DNA from: Xanthobacteraceae bacterium
Lineage (GTDB): Bacteria > Pseudomonadota > Alphaproteobacteria > Rhizobiales > Xanthobacteraceae
Assembly (NCBI GenBank): GCA_022844205.1
Contig: JALHMF010000002.1
Location: 248,001-312,000, forward strand
Length of the DNA: 64,000 bases
Direction: 5' to 3'
Program-made: the position numbers and the translations under genes
The notes under the pieces: model-generated
What the model was told of the DNA's origin: nothing
The model's input: only the letters and a program-made list of their open reading frames with translations
The model's database searches: none
Part shown: piece after piece, positions 1-7,679 of the stretch
Position numbering within the stretch: the stretch's first letter is position 1
How the letters are laid out: each line of letters starts with the position of its first letter

Positions 1-77
1 GACAAAACCGCCGACGCGATCAAGATCCAGATGTAAAGCGTGATGATAGTAGAGATAAGCCAGAAGAACGGATTCAT
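1..77 (-). CDS. YggT family membrane protein (5' part only)
   Basis: Only the first 25 codons lie in the window; the gene continues past base 1. The reading frame opens with ATG at 77 and gives a hydrophobic N-terminus containing LYIWILIASAVL, which matches the first membrane span of the YggT family (small inner-membrane proteins with two repeated hydrophobic blocks, usually about 95 residues). The exact biochemical role of YggT proteins is not settled. The family call rests on this one motif. Confidence 0.6.
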   Translation of the reverse strand, partial: MNPFFWLISTIITLYIWILIASAVL

Positions 78-187
78 ACGACACTCCAGCGGACCGATGC
101 TCGATCAATAGCCGTGCACGAAGCGGCGGAAAAGGCCGGGGAACATATTTTCCCGTCCAACTTAAGCAACATCGGGCCGCCGTCGCC

Positions 188-217
188 TTGACACCCTTCC
201 AAATGGCGGACTAGACC
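188..217 (+). promoter_or_regulatory. Probable sigma-70-type promoter of tRNA-Ala
   Basis: A perfect TTGACA lies at 188-193, and TAGACC, a weak -10 match, lies at 212-217 after an 18-base spacer. The predicted start would be about 17 bases upstream of the mature tRNA-Ala. Position and the strong -35 support it; the -10 is imperfect. Confidence 0.45.
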
Positions 218-241
218 CTCCGGCGATACATCCCAGATTTC

Positions 242-317
<76 letters not shown>

Positions 318-343
318 TTCCCCGTTATTCGCTACGCTCAAGC

Positions 344-364
344 CTCGGCGCAGCCGGGTTTTTT
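344..364 (+). terminator. Rho-independent terminator after tRNA-Ala
   Basis: A short GC-rich stem, CTCGGC with GCCGGG around a GCA loop, is followed directly by six T residues (359-364), 27 bases after the tRNA end. This is the expected architecture for ending the tRNA transcript. Confidence 0.6.
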
Positions 365-384
365 GCTGTGGGCCAAAAAACGAA

Positions 385-555
385 CGGGAGACGGCCGGAG
401 GGGTCATTCCAGCCGTCTCCCGTCGATTGTTTTGACCGGCTACGCAAAAACCAGATGCCGGCTGGGTTCTGTCAGCAAGCCGGTTGCCACCGCGAAAAAA
501 CACGCTGCCCGCGACATGTCGTGGGTCGCCCCGTCCGCGATTCAAAATCTGGTTT
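385..555. other. Gene-free, highly folded intergenic stretch (possible structured RNA)
   Basis: No convincing protein gene lies between tRNA-Ala and the amidotransferase gene (318-585), but the stretch holds several inverted repeats. These are a perfect 11-bp repeat at 385-395/412-422; AACCAGAT at 449-456 paired with ATCTGGTT at 547-554; inside that pair a 6-bp hairpin CCGGCT/AGCCGG (458-463/478-483); and the near-palindrome around CGACATGTCG near 511-522. The 449-554 block could fold as a closing helix with two internal hairpins, like a small RNA of about 105 nt. No family was recognised, and neither promoter nor strand is established. Confidence 0.3.
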
Positions 556-585
556 AGCTGAAATCACCCGCGCGCTTCGCGCGTC

Positions 586-1326
586 TCATTTTGCGAGGAA
601 ATTCGCATTTTGCGAAAGTTTTTCCTCGTCCGCCGGCTGCATCAGGCCCGTCCAGTAATCGAGGAACTGATCGAGCCAGCGCTGGGTCTTCGCATCATGG
701 ATCGCGCGGCCCTCGAAATGATCCTCTCGCGGACGCGCATTCGGCAGGGTCAGGCGCTCATGGCCACGCGTGGTCCAGCGGCACATCATGTGATGCGTTA
801 CTTCGCAATGGAACTGGATGCCGAAGGCGGCCGGCCCATATTGAAACGCCTGATTGGGAAACGTGTCGCTCTCCGCGAGCCGCACGGCATCGGCGGGCAG
901 ATCGAAGCCCTCGCGGTGCCACTGATAGATGTAATCCGGCCAATCGAAGAGTTTTTCGCCCTCCGGCGTAGCCCGCAGCGGGTAATAGCCGACCTCGACC
1001 AGCCCCTCCGGGTGGAAGTCCACCTTCGCGCCGAGATTTCGCGCAAGCACCTGCGCGCCGAGACAGATGCCGAGAAACGGTTTCTGTTCCTCCAGCGCGA
1101 CCGAGGTCCATTCGATTTCCTCGCGCACATAAGGATCGTCGTCATTGGCGCTCATCGGGCCGCCGAAGATGATGACGCCATCGTGTTCGTCGAGGGTTTT
1201 GGGAAGCGTGTCGCCGAAGCGCGGGCGGCGCGCGTCGATGCTGAAGCCGCGTTCGATGAGGCGATGCGCAAGACGGCCGGGCGTCGAGTGTTCCTGATGG
1301 AGGATCGCCAGAATTTTCCGGTTCAT
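586..1326 (-). CDS. Class I glutamine amidotransferase (GATase1-like)
   Basis: This 246-residue protein is a stand-alone class I glutamine amidotransferase domain, related to the glutaminase part of GMP synthase. The catalytic triad is visible: Cys88 in GICLGAQ, with His173 and Glu175 in QFHCEV. The oxyanion-type segment IIFGGPMSA lies near residue 52. The family releases ammonia from glutamine or cleaves gamma-glutamyl compounds; the substrate here is unknown. I chose ATG at 1326 because homologues begin near MNRKILAI; the frame stays open for 19 more codons upstream to 1383. It appears to be a single-gene unit next to the SDR gene. Confidence 0.85.
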   Translation of the reverse strand: MNRKILAILHQEHSTPGRLAHRLIERGFSIDARRPRFGDTLPKTLDEHDGVIIFGGPMSANDDDPYVREEIEWTSVALEEQKPFLGICLGAQVLARNLGAKVDFHPEGLVEVGYYPLRATPEGEKLFDWPDYIYQWHREGFDLPADAVRLAESDTFPNQAFQYGPAAFGIQFHCEVTHHMMCRWTTRGHERLTLPNARPREDHFEGRAIHDAKTQRWLDQFLDYWTGLMQPADEEKLSQNANFLAK

Positions 1327-1391
1327 TGCCGAATGCCGCTTGCCTGTATCCAAGCGGTGGCATGAATCGGCAAGCCCTTTCAAGGTGCGGA

Positions 1392-2171
1392 TTACCGCTG
1401 TTTTCTCGCGCGGAAATGGGCGGCAGCAAGGATCAGCGGCCGCGGCAGGCGCGGCCCAAGAAACGCGATCATCTTATTGAACAAGCCCGGGATCACCACC
1501 CGCTTGCCGCGCTCAAAACCGCGCCAGCCCTCGCGCGCGACTTGCGTAGCGGAAGTGTGCGGAATTCCGGGAAACATCCGGCGCTTGCTGCCGGGTCTTG
1601 CCCGCTCCTGAAAACCGCTCGGCGTCGGGCCGGGACAAAGTGCGGTCACCCGTACCCGGCCGTCTAGTTCGGCGTAGAGGGCCTCGGAAAACGAAAGCAC
1701 ATACGCCTTGCTCGCGTAATAAACCGCCATGCCCGGACCGGGCACGAACGACGCAACGGAAGCGACATTCAGGATGCCGCCTTTCGCATCGATAATTTCC
1801 GGGAGAAAACGCGCGGTCAGGTCGGTCAGCGCGCGGACATTCAGATCGACCATGCCAAGCTGATCCGTGCGATCTAAATTTTCGAGTTCGCCTGAAAGAC
1901 CGTAGCCGGCATTGTTCACAAGTTCGGCGACGCTCAGATTTTTAGCGGCCAGCATTTCGGCGATTTTGTCCGCAGACCCCGTCAGCGAAAGATCGAGCGG
2001 TATCGTGTCGGGACGCGGATGGCCTTTCGCGGCAACTGCATCCGCGACACGGGCCAATCCTTGATCGGAACGCGCCGTCAGGACAAGACGCCGTCCAGCC
2101 AAAGCCGCCGCGTACGCAAGTTCCTCACCAATTCCCAGAGACGCACCGGTGATCAGCGTGACGCCATTCAC
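1392..2171 (-). CDS. SDR family NAD(P)-dependent oxidoreductase
   Basis: This is a 259-residue classical short-chain dehydrogenase/reductase. The cofactor motif TGASLGIG is at residues 8-15, NNAG at 86-89, and the catalytic YxxxK is Tyr151/Lys155 with a serine near 138. The substrate cannot be told from sequence. The start is GTG at 2171, which overlaps the TGA stop of the upstream TerB-like gene (GTGA), so the two are probably translationally coupled. ATG at 2167 is in another frame and is not the start. Confidence 0.9.
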   Translation of the reverse strand: MNGVTLITGASLGIGEELAYAAALAGRRLVLTARSDQGLARVADAVAAKGHPRPDTIPLDLSLTGSADKIAEMLAAKNLSVAELVNNAGYGLSGELENLDRTDQLGMVDLNVRALTDLTARFLPEIIDAKGGILNVASVASFVPGPGMAVYYASKAYVLSFSEALYAELDGRVRVTALCPGPTPSGFQERARPGSKRRMFPGIPHTSATQVAREGWRGFERGKRVVIPGLFNKMIAFLGPRLPRPLILAAAHFRARKQR

Positions 2172-2644
2172 GACTGGTTTTCTTTGTCCGTGATTTCGTC
2201 GCGCATGTGCTTGCGGATCGTCACGCGGTCGCGCGCGGGAATATGCAGAAGCTCCGACGCGCGCCAGACCACGTTGTCCTCGAACTCGCTCAATTCCCCG
2301 TCGGCATAGGCGACTTCGAACATCATCTCGACCACGCGTTTGCGGCCTTCGTCGTCGAGCAGCCGGTTCAGCACGCTCGTGAACTGATAGAGATCGACCG
2401 CCTCGTTGTCGGCGCGGGTCGCCGCCTCGATCAGTTTCTCGGCGTCTCCCGCCTCCATGGCGAAGCGGTACGAAAGCACATCACGCAGCCGCCCTCGTTC
2501 GGCCGGATTGAACTCGTTGTCGCTGACGACAACGTGAACAAGCAGTGCGGCCGCCGCCAGCCGCGTCTCCGTCTCGTCGAAGGAAGCCGTTTCCTTCTCG
2601 GCACCAACGATCTCGCCGATGAACTTGCTCAGGGATTCGAACAT
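2168..2644 (-). CDS. TerB family protein (TerB/DjlA-like helical domain)
   Basis: This acidic, all-helical 158-residue protein fits the TerB (tellurite-resistance B-like) family. Features include RLAAAALLVHVVVSDNEFNPAER near the start and a second acidic loop, AYADGELSEFED, about 70 residues later. These repeated D/E-rich loops resemble the metal-binding sites of TerB domains. The start is set at MFESLSKF (ATG 2644); the frame is open 20 codons further upstream. It is first in a two-gene unit with the SDR gene. The name does not show that it protects against tellurite; no other ter genes are present. Confidence 0.8.
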   Translation of the reverse strand: MFESLSKFIGEIVGAEKETASFDETETRLAAAALLVHVVVSDNEFNPAERGRLRDVLSYRFAMEAGDAEKLIEAATRADNEAVDLYQFTSVLNRLLDDEGRKRVVEMMFEVAYADGELSEFEDNVVWRASELLHIPARDRVTIRKHMRDEITDKENQS

Positions 2645-2732
2645 CCGCACTCCATAGCGAACCCGCTTTGGCCGTGCAATCTGGCCAAAAATTGCCGGAC
2701 GCACTAAGGAACATCAGATACTGGAGGGCTCG

Positions 2733-3701
2733 ATGATCCGTTGCGTCATTCTCGACGATTACCAGAACGTGGCGTTGAATAGCGCCGACTGGAGCCAGCT
2801 TAAGGGTAAAGTGGAATGGCGCGTCAGCAGCGAGCCGATTCTGGACCGCGAAGCCCTCGTCTATGCGCTCGCCGACGCCGAAGTCATCGTTGCCATGCGC
2901 GAGCGCACGGCGTTTGACGGCGCCCTGTTCGAGCGCCTGCCCAAACTGAAGCTGCTGGTCACCACCGGCATGCGGAATGCGGCCATCGACCTGGAGGCCG
3001 CCGCCGACCACGATGTGACGGTTTGCGGGACCGAAGGCTCGGTCGGCGCTACCGCCGAATTGGCCTTCGGGCTGATCCTGTCGCTGATGCGGCATATCCC
3101 GCATGAAGCATCGCTCTTTCGCAGCGGCGGCAAATGGCAGACGACCTTGGGGCGCGAACTGAATGGACGGCAGCTTGGCATCCTTGGACTCGGCAAGCTC
3201 GGCGCGAAGCTCGCAAAATTCGGTCTCGCCTTCGGCATGAAGGTTTCGGCGTGGAGCCAGAACCTGACGCCCGAGCGTTGCGCTGAAACCGGCGTGGAGT
3301 TTGCGGGATCGCTGGAGAATCTTCTCAAGAGGTCCGACGTGATTTCAATTCATCTCGTGCTCAGCGAACGAACCAGGGCATTGATCGGCGCAAAGCAATT
3401 CGCGCTGATGAAGCCGGGCGCCGTTCTCGTGAACACTTCGCGTGGGCCGATCGTGGATGAAACCGCGCTGATCGACACGCTGAAAAACGGAAAGCTCGCG
3501 GGAGTGGGTCTCGACGTATTCGATGCGGAACCGCTGCCAAACAGCCATCCGCTGCGCGGACTGCCGAACGTGATCGGCCTGCCGCATCTCGGCTACGTCA
3601 CCGAAGAGACCTATCGCATCTTTTACGGACAGGCGGTGGAAGACATCGCAGCCTGGCTCGAAGGCAAGTCCGTGCGTGTGCTAAAAAGCGTAAAACAGTA
3701 A
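2733..3701 (+). CDS. D-2-hydroxyacid dehydrogenase family protein
   Basis: This is a 322-residue NAD-dependent D-isomer-specific 2-hydroxyacid dehydrogenase. The Rossmann motif GLGKLG is at 152-157. The catalytic residues expected for the family are present: Arg237 in NTSRGPI, Glu266 in DVFDAEP and His285 in LPHLGYV. It reduces 2-keto acids to D-2-hydroxy acids or the reverse; whether it acts on glyoxylate, hydroxypyruvate, phosphoglycerate or another substrate is not evident. ATG 2733 follows GGAGG (2722-2726) at good spacing. It diverges from the TerB gene and ends one base before the pseudogene region. Confidence 0.9.
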   Translation: MIRCVILDDYQNVALNSADWSQLKGKVEWRVSSEPILDREALVYALADAEVIVAMRERTAFDGALFERLPKLKLLVTTGMRNAAIDLEAAADHDVTVCGTEGSVGATAELAFGLILSLMRHIPHEASLFRSGGKWQTTLGRELNGRQLGILGLGKLGAKLAKFGLAFGMKVSAWSQNLTPERCAETGVEFAGSLENLLKRSDVISIHLVLSERTRALIGAKQFALMKPGAVLVNTSRGPIVDETALIDTLKNGKLAGVGLDVFDAEPLPNSHPLRGLPNVIGLPHLGYVTEETYRIFYGQAVEDIAAWLEGKSVRVLKSVKQ

Positions 3702-3702
3702 A

Positions 3703-3838
3703 TTATTCTTTGCCCGATCCCTTGCTGCCGCCCCGCGTCAGCAGCGATTGATAGAGCTGCGTCGCTTTCGGATCGTTGGGGGCTTTCTTGCGCGCCTGAT
3801 CGGCATAGACGACCGCTTGCGGAAACTGGCCTAACCGG
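3703..3838 (-). pseudogene. 3' fragment of a TPR-like gene
   Basis: The open frame contains RLGQFPQAVVYADQARKKAP and ends at TAA 3703-3705. The pattern (G.F..A...A..A....P.D..A) resembles the last tetratricopeptide repeat of a longer protein. There is no sensible start upstream; the frame runs straight into the pseB fragment. I read it as the C-terminal stub of a deleted gene. The parent gene is not identified. Confidence 0.5.
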
Positions 3839-4032
3839 CACGGAGCGAGGCCTTCACCACGTTTTCCGCGCCGTGGACATTGGTGAGGATACATTCGAAC
3901 GGATGTATTCGGCGGTCGGAATAATTTTCAGCGCCGCCGCGTGTACCACGACATCGATATCGCGCATGACGAGTTCGACGCGGGAAAGGTCGCGCACATT
4001 GCCGATGAAAAAGCGAAGCCGTACCGCCGTTT
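3831..4032 (-). pseudogene. Fragment of pseB-like UDP-GlcNAc 4,6-dehydratase, frameshifted
   Basis: The minus strand encodes RFFIGNVRDLSRVELVMRD, then DVVVHAAALKIIPTAEY. After a one-base loss the next frame continues HPFECILTNVHGAENVVKAS and stops. This aligns with the part of PseB-family enzymes around residues 60-125 (FIGDVRD, HAAA.K.VP.AEYNP.E.I.TN..GA.NV). PseB converts UDP-GlcNAc to a 4-keto-6-deoxy sugar in pseudaminic acid synthesis for flagellin or surface glycans. Both ends of the enzyme are missing and the frame is broken, so it cannot work. It starts a few bases past the 3' end of tRNA-Thr. Confidence 0.65.
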
Positions 4033-4038
4033 CAGAAG

Positions 4039-4114
4039 TGGTGCCGCAAGAGGGACTCGAACCCCCGACCCCGTCATTACGAATGACGTGCTCTACCAGC
4101 TGAGCTATTGCGGC
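4039..4114 (-). tRNA. tRNA-Thr (anticodon CGT)
   Basis: A full 76-base cloverleaf on the minus strand: acceptor GCCGCAA/TTGCGGC, D arm GCTCAGCTGG, anticodon loop TTCGTAA (CGT), T arm GGTTCGAGTCC, CCA encoded. It reads ACG codons. Its 3' end abuts degraded gene scraps, a common sign of an integration site. Confidence 0.97.
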
Positions 4115-4147
4115 TTGCCGCCCTGATAGCGGGGCAACCCTTAATTT

Positions 4148-5716
4148 TCAAGAAGCCGGGCGGGCAAGCCAGTCCAGGAGACTGAACCGCTTGCGGGGCG
4201 CTGGCGCATCGCCGTCCAGTTCCGGCCCCGGATCGTCCGGCAAGGGGGGCTCGGCCACCACAGGGCTGAATGCCCTCTTTGATTCGGCTTTTGGCCTGGG
4301 CAAAGTTTCGGCTGCGGTTCCAGACGGGGATAACGGCTTCGACGGTGCAGGCTTTAGGGCCTCGATCTCGATCTTGCCGGCGGGCATCGGAGTGACGGGC
4401 TTCGCCGCCGCGTCCTGGACGAGCACCGGTCCGCCTAGCGACTCAGGCGGCACGATCCAGGAAAACGCATTCACTTTGCCGGTCAAAGGCGAGGCCGGCA
4501 GCCATCGCTCGGAAACGTAGCCGTCCGCGACCCACGCCGGATCGCGCTTGCCGCGCACCGCGCGCGCGGTCCATTCGCGCGCCTTGCCGTGATCGCCGAA
4601 TTCCTTGGCTTCGATCTCGGCCATCAGCATGCAGGTGCGCTGCGTCGGATCGGAAAGCAACGGCTCCAGCATCTCACGCGCCTGCTTGAAATCGTTGGCG
4701 TCGATGGCTGCACGCGCCACCGCGAACATCGATTCCGGATTGGTGGGCGCTTTTTTTGCGAGTGACTTCACCCGCTTCAGGCGGTCGCGCGCCGTATCGC
4801 CGGGACTGAGCAGCGCATACGCCTCCGCAAGATCGGGATGCGGTTGCAACGCCCAGCCTTTTTCGACGAGCTTGTTCGCGCGGCGAAGATTGCCTTCGCG
4901 TCCTTCGAGACGTGCTGAAAGTGTTACCGCCGGGATGAGATCGGGTGCGAGTTTTGCCGCCTGTGCGGCAAGCTCGCGCGCGCGGGCCGGATTGGTAAGT
5001 TCGGATTCCATCGCCTGCGCGGTGATGAGTGCTGCACGCTGGCGTTTTCCTTCCACCTTGGAGACGGCGCCCGCTTCGATCTGGCGATTGAGCGCCTCTA
5101 GCGCGCCATCCCACGCGCCGTTGCGCGAATTGAATTCGATCAGCGCTTCACCGGCCCATGCCAGCGAAGGATCGGTGCGGGCGGCTTCCTCCGCGAACGA
5201 GAACGCGGCCACCGCATCGTTCCTGCGGCGCGCCTCGATATAGAGCCCGCGCAGCCCGAGCGCTTTTGTATCTTCATGCCCGAGCATGTTGCGGAACTCC
5301 GCCTCCGCCGCCTGCGCGTCGCCGCCAAGCTGTGCGGCCTGCGCCGAAAGCAGAAGAACCAGCGGCTCTTTGCCGAGCAGCCTCCGCGCGCTACTCGCTG
5401 AACGGCCCGCCTCATGGGCATTCCCCGTACCGACCGCGATCATTCCACGCGAGATCGCCTTCCAGCCACGCAATTGCCGCCGCTCGTGGACGTATTCCGA
5501 AATGCGATGCGGCGCCGAAGCGAAATACCGCAGCAGCGACCAAACCACGATCATCGCTGCCATCAATGCAAGTAGTGCTACGAGCGCCACCGTGACCGAC
5601 GTGGAGATGCGCCAGCCCTGCCAGGTCATCACGACCTCGCCGGGCCGGTCCACGATCCAGGCCGCACCGAGTGCGATCAGCGTGACAGCAGCCAGAAAGA
5701 ACAGAATGCGGATCAT
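4148..5716 (-). CDS. hemY: HemY family membrane protein with TPR-like repeats
   Basis: This 522-residue protein has the HemY_N layout: two N-terminal membrane segments (about residues 3-21 and 40-64) separated by the conserved VDRPGEVVMTWQGWRI block, then helical TPR-like repeats (KLAPDLIPAV, LQPHPDLAEAY, KAPTNPESMF). The C-terminal tail of about 90 residues is Pro/Ala-rich. HemY is conserved beside hemC/hemD in proteobacteria; its exact role in haem synthesis is unproven, and it is not the HemY-type protoporphyrinogen oxidase of Gram-positive bacteria. Its ATG overlaps the stop of the Mic60-like gene by 4 bases, so it is last in the hemC-hemD-Mic60-hemY operon. Confidence 0.88.
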   Translation of the reverse strand: MIRILFFLAAVTLIALGAAWIVDRPGEVVMTWQGWRISTSVTVALVALLALMAAMIVVWSLLRYFASAPHRISEYVHERRQLRGWKAISRGMIAVGTGNAHEAGRSASSARRLLGKEPLVLLLSAQAAQLGGDAQAAEAEFRNMLGHEDTKALGLRGLYIEARRRNDAVAAFSFAEEAARTDPSLAWAGEALIEFNSRNGAWDGALEALNRQIEAGAVSKVEGKRQRAALITAQAMESELTNPARARELAAQAAKLAPDLIPAVTLSARLEGREGNLRRANKLVEKGWALQPHPDLAEAYALLSPGDTARDRLKRVKSLAKKAPTNPESMFAVARAAIDANDFKQAREMLEPLLSDPTQRTCMLMAEIEAKEFGDHGKAREWTARAVRGKRDPAWVADGYVSERWLPASPLTGKVNAFSWIVPPESLGGPVLVQDAAAKPVTPMPAGKIEIEALKPAPSKPLSPSGTAAETLPRPKAESKRAFSPVVAEPPLPDDPGPELDGDAPAPRKRFSLLDWLARPAS

Positions 5717-6915
5717 GATTTCGGCTGTTCCGGCGATACGAGAATGGTCTCGATCAGTTTCCTGACCGTTGTCTCGGCGGCGAAGCGCTCATTGGCGGTG
5801 GCGATCCAGCTTGATGCTTCCGATTTCGAACGCTCCGGCAATTTTGCAAATTCCGAAACGGCGGCGACGAGATCGCCGCGCGTGAGCGCGCTTTCCATTC
5901 GTGCGACGACGGCTTCCGGTCCGTCGCCAGTTCCGTCACCGATCTTGCGGACTTCGACCAGCCGCGTTGCATTGGCATACAGCCTGGAAATAAAACCGCT
6001 TGCGTCTTCGGTGCCGCGCAAGAGTTTCGGCGCGAGCGCTGAAAACTGGTTGGCGAGAATGCCTACGGCTGGAATTCCCTTGGCGGAGGATTTTTCCAGC
6101 GCATCGAGTGCCGCGCCACGTGAACCGGTAGCAGCACGGGCGGCGGCAAGCTCCTGCACGAATGGCTTGCCGGAATTGATTGCGGCGGAAAGCGTATTAA
6201 GCGCCAGAATTTCCCTGGCGATCTCCGAACTCACCGACGATTTGCTTGCGGTGGTGAGCGAGGAAACGCGTTCATCAAGCGCGCCGATACGGGCAGTGAG
6301 CGACTGGATCGCCGTCGCAATGGCGGGCTGATCCTGCTGCGCGGCGATTTTCCGCAGTTCAGCAAGTGCCTCGCGCAATTCCCTGGAAACCGCGTCGGCT
6401 GAGGAATCTGCCGTAGCACCCGGTATTGTGGTGCCACCGCGCGTTTCATTTTCCGAGAGCCGCTTTTCAGCATTCGCGATGGAAGCCGCGAGCTTGTCGA
6501 TCCGCTGGCCGATCGCCGGATTCTCCGCTTCTGCTGCGGGCCGTTTCGACAGAGTTTCAATCCGTGCGTTCAGGGCCGCGATTTCCCGCGAAAGGGAGGC
6601 GTCCTGCGGTCCCGCCGGTTGGCCAAACTGAGGAAGTGCAAAAAAGACGATGGCCGCACCGGCAGCGGCTCCAATGGCCCCGGCAATCAGCGAGGGAAGG
6701 AAGGCCGCAAGATTCATCCCGGCTTTCTTCGATTTTGCATCGGAATTGTCCGGCTTGGCGGAAGCCGGCGCAGGCTCCGGTTTCGGCTTCGGCTGCGCCT
6801 TGCCGCCGTCCTCTCCCAGCTCCTTCGCTTCAAGCTCGATCACGGGCGGCGGGCGGCGCGGCTTTTCGCTCTTGCCGCCTGGAGGCATGTCGTCCGGACG
6901 ATCCCCCTCAGCCAT
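5713..6915 (-). CDS. COG4223/mitofilin-type inner-membrane protein (alphaproteobacterial Mic60 homologue)
   Basis: This is a 400-residue protein. It has a Pro/Lys/Glu-rich cytoplasmic N-terminus (1-65), one membrane segment rich in Gly/Ala (about 68-94), a long coiled-coil region (about 105-270; repeated ALNARIETL-type heptads) and a helical C-terminal domain. This is the architecture of alphaproteobacterial Mic60, the relative of mitochondrial mitofilin, which bends inner membranes and tethers them to the outer membrane. The position between hemD and hemY is the location known for this family. ATG 6915 follows a good GAGGAAAC ribosome site. Function is inferred from family and context; sequence conservation in the family is low. 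Confidence 0.8.
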   Translation of the reverse strand: MAEGDRPDDMPPGGKSEKPRRPPPVIELEAKELGEDGGKAQPKPKPEPAPASAKPDNSDAKSKKAGMNLAAFLPSLIAGAIGAAAGAAIVFFALPQFGQPAGPQDASLSREIAALNARIETLSKRPAAEAENPAIGQRIDKLAASIANAEKRLSENETRGGTTIPGATADSSADAVSRELREALAELRKIAAQQDQPAIATAIQSLTARIGALDERVSSLTTASKSSVSSEIAREILALNTLSAAINSGKPFVQELAAARAATGSRGAALDALEKSSAKGIPAVGILANQFSALAPKLLRGTEDASGFISRLYANATRLVEVRKIGDGTGDGPEAVVARMESALTRGDLVAAVSEFAKLPERSKSEASSWIATANERFAAETTVRKLIETILVSPEQPKS

Positions 6916-6977
6916 GTTTCCTCGCGCGTTGGCTTTATGAAATAGACCTCCGGCGAAGTCGCCGCAACCTTTGGCGC

Positions 6978-7676
6978 TCATACCAGCGCCAAAAGCGCCT
7001 TCTCTTCCGGCCGGGCCGCGATCTCACACTTGCCGCCCGCGGCCTGGAGCGGCTCCGCGACAGCGCGCGAAAGGCAAAGATGCCGGATAACGGGAACCTG
7101 CTTCTCCAGTCCCGCGCGTTGCATCAGCGTCACAAACACCGCGGCGCTGCGGGGCGAGTAGTGTATCACCGCGTTCACCGATCCCTTGCCGATTGCTTCT
7201 GCCGCGGCCTTAGAAAACGAGGCTACGGCCTTCATTCGGTAAAGAACCAGCGTGACCGCCTCGATACCCGCCGGAGCAAGCAGCACGGAAAATTCCTTGG
7301 CTCGATGCTCGCCCGCGAGATGCAGGACAAGCGACCCGGGCTTCAATGTTTCGGCCAGCAGCTTTGCGAGGTCCGCTACATCACCTTTGGAATAAGTGAC
7401 CTTATCGAATCTGGCTGCCCTAGCTGCCTCCGCCGTTCGAGCCCCGACCGCGAACACAGACACGCCCAACAGCGCGTCGATTCCGGGCAGGTTTTCCGCC
7501 GCACGCATCGCATTGGCGCTGGTTACAGCGATGGCATCGAAATTACCGGCCGGAATATTTGGCTTGACCCGTTCGAGCACAAGCAACGGCTCGACCAGTG
7601 CATCGTGACCCATTTCGGCAAGCCGTTTGGCGGTGCTTGTTGCGTCGGGCTCAGGGCGGGTGATTAGAACACGCAC
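6978..7676 (-). CDS. hemD: Uroporphyrinogen-III synthase
   Basis: This 232-residue protein starts with VLITRPEPDA and contains AIAVTSANAMRA and IHYSPRSAAVF, the recognisable segments of HemD. It cyclises hydroxymethylbilane with inversion of ring D to uroporphyrinogen III, the branch point to haem, sirohaem and cobalamin. It follows hemC by 3 bases, so the two consecutive enzymes are co-transcribed. HemD sequences diverge widely, but the operon position makes the call secure. Confidence 0.92.
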   Translation of the reverse strand: MRVLITRPEPDATSTAKRLAEMGHDALVEPLLVLERVKPNIPAGNFDAIAVTSANAMRAAENLPGIDALLGVSVFAVGARTAEAARAARFDKVTYSKGDVADLAKLLAETLKPGSLVLHLAGEHRAKEFSVLLAPAGIEAVTLVLYRMKAVASFSKAAAEAIGKGSVNAVIHYSPRSAAVFVTLMQRAGLEKQVPVIRHLCLSRAVAEPLQAAGGKCEIAARPEEKALLALV

Positions 7677-7679
7677 GGA

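Noticed and set aside
2481-3104. A 207-residue antisense ORF across the TerB gene start and the dehydrogenase
   Set aside because: Spans two divergent gene starts; no motif.
3873-4126. Plus-strand ORFs ending QEGLEPPTPS and TRTPDPVITN over tRNA-Thr
   Set aside because: Same tRNA-antisense artefact; overlaps the pseB scrap and has no ribosome site or homology.
6426-7667. A 413-residue plus-strand ORF over hemD and the Mic60-like gene
   Set aside because: It crosses two well-supported minus-strand genes and the product has no recognisable features.
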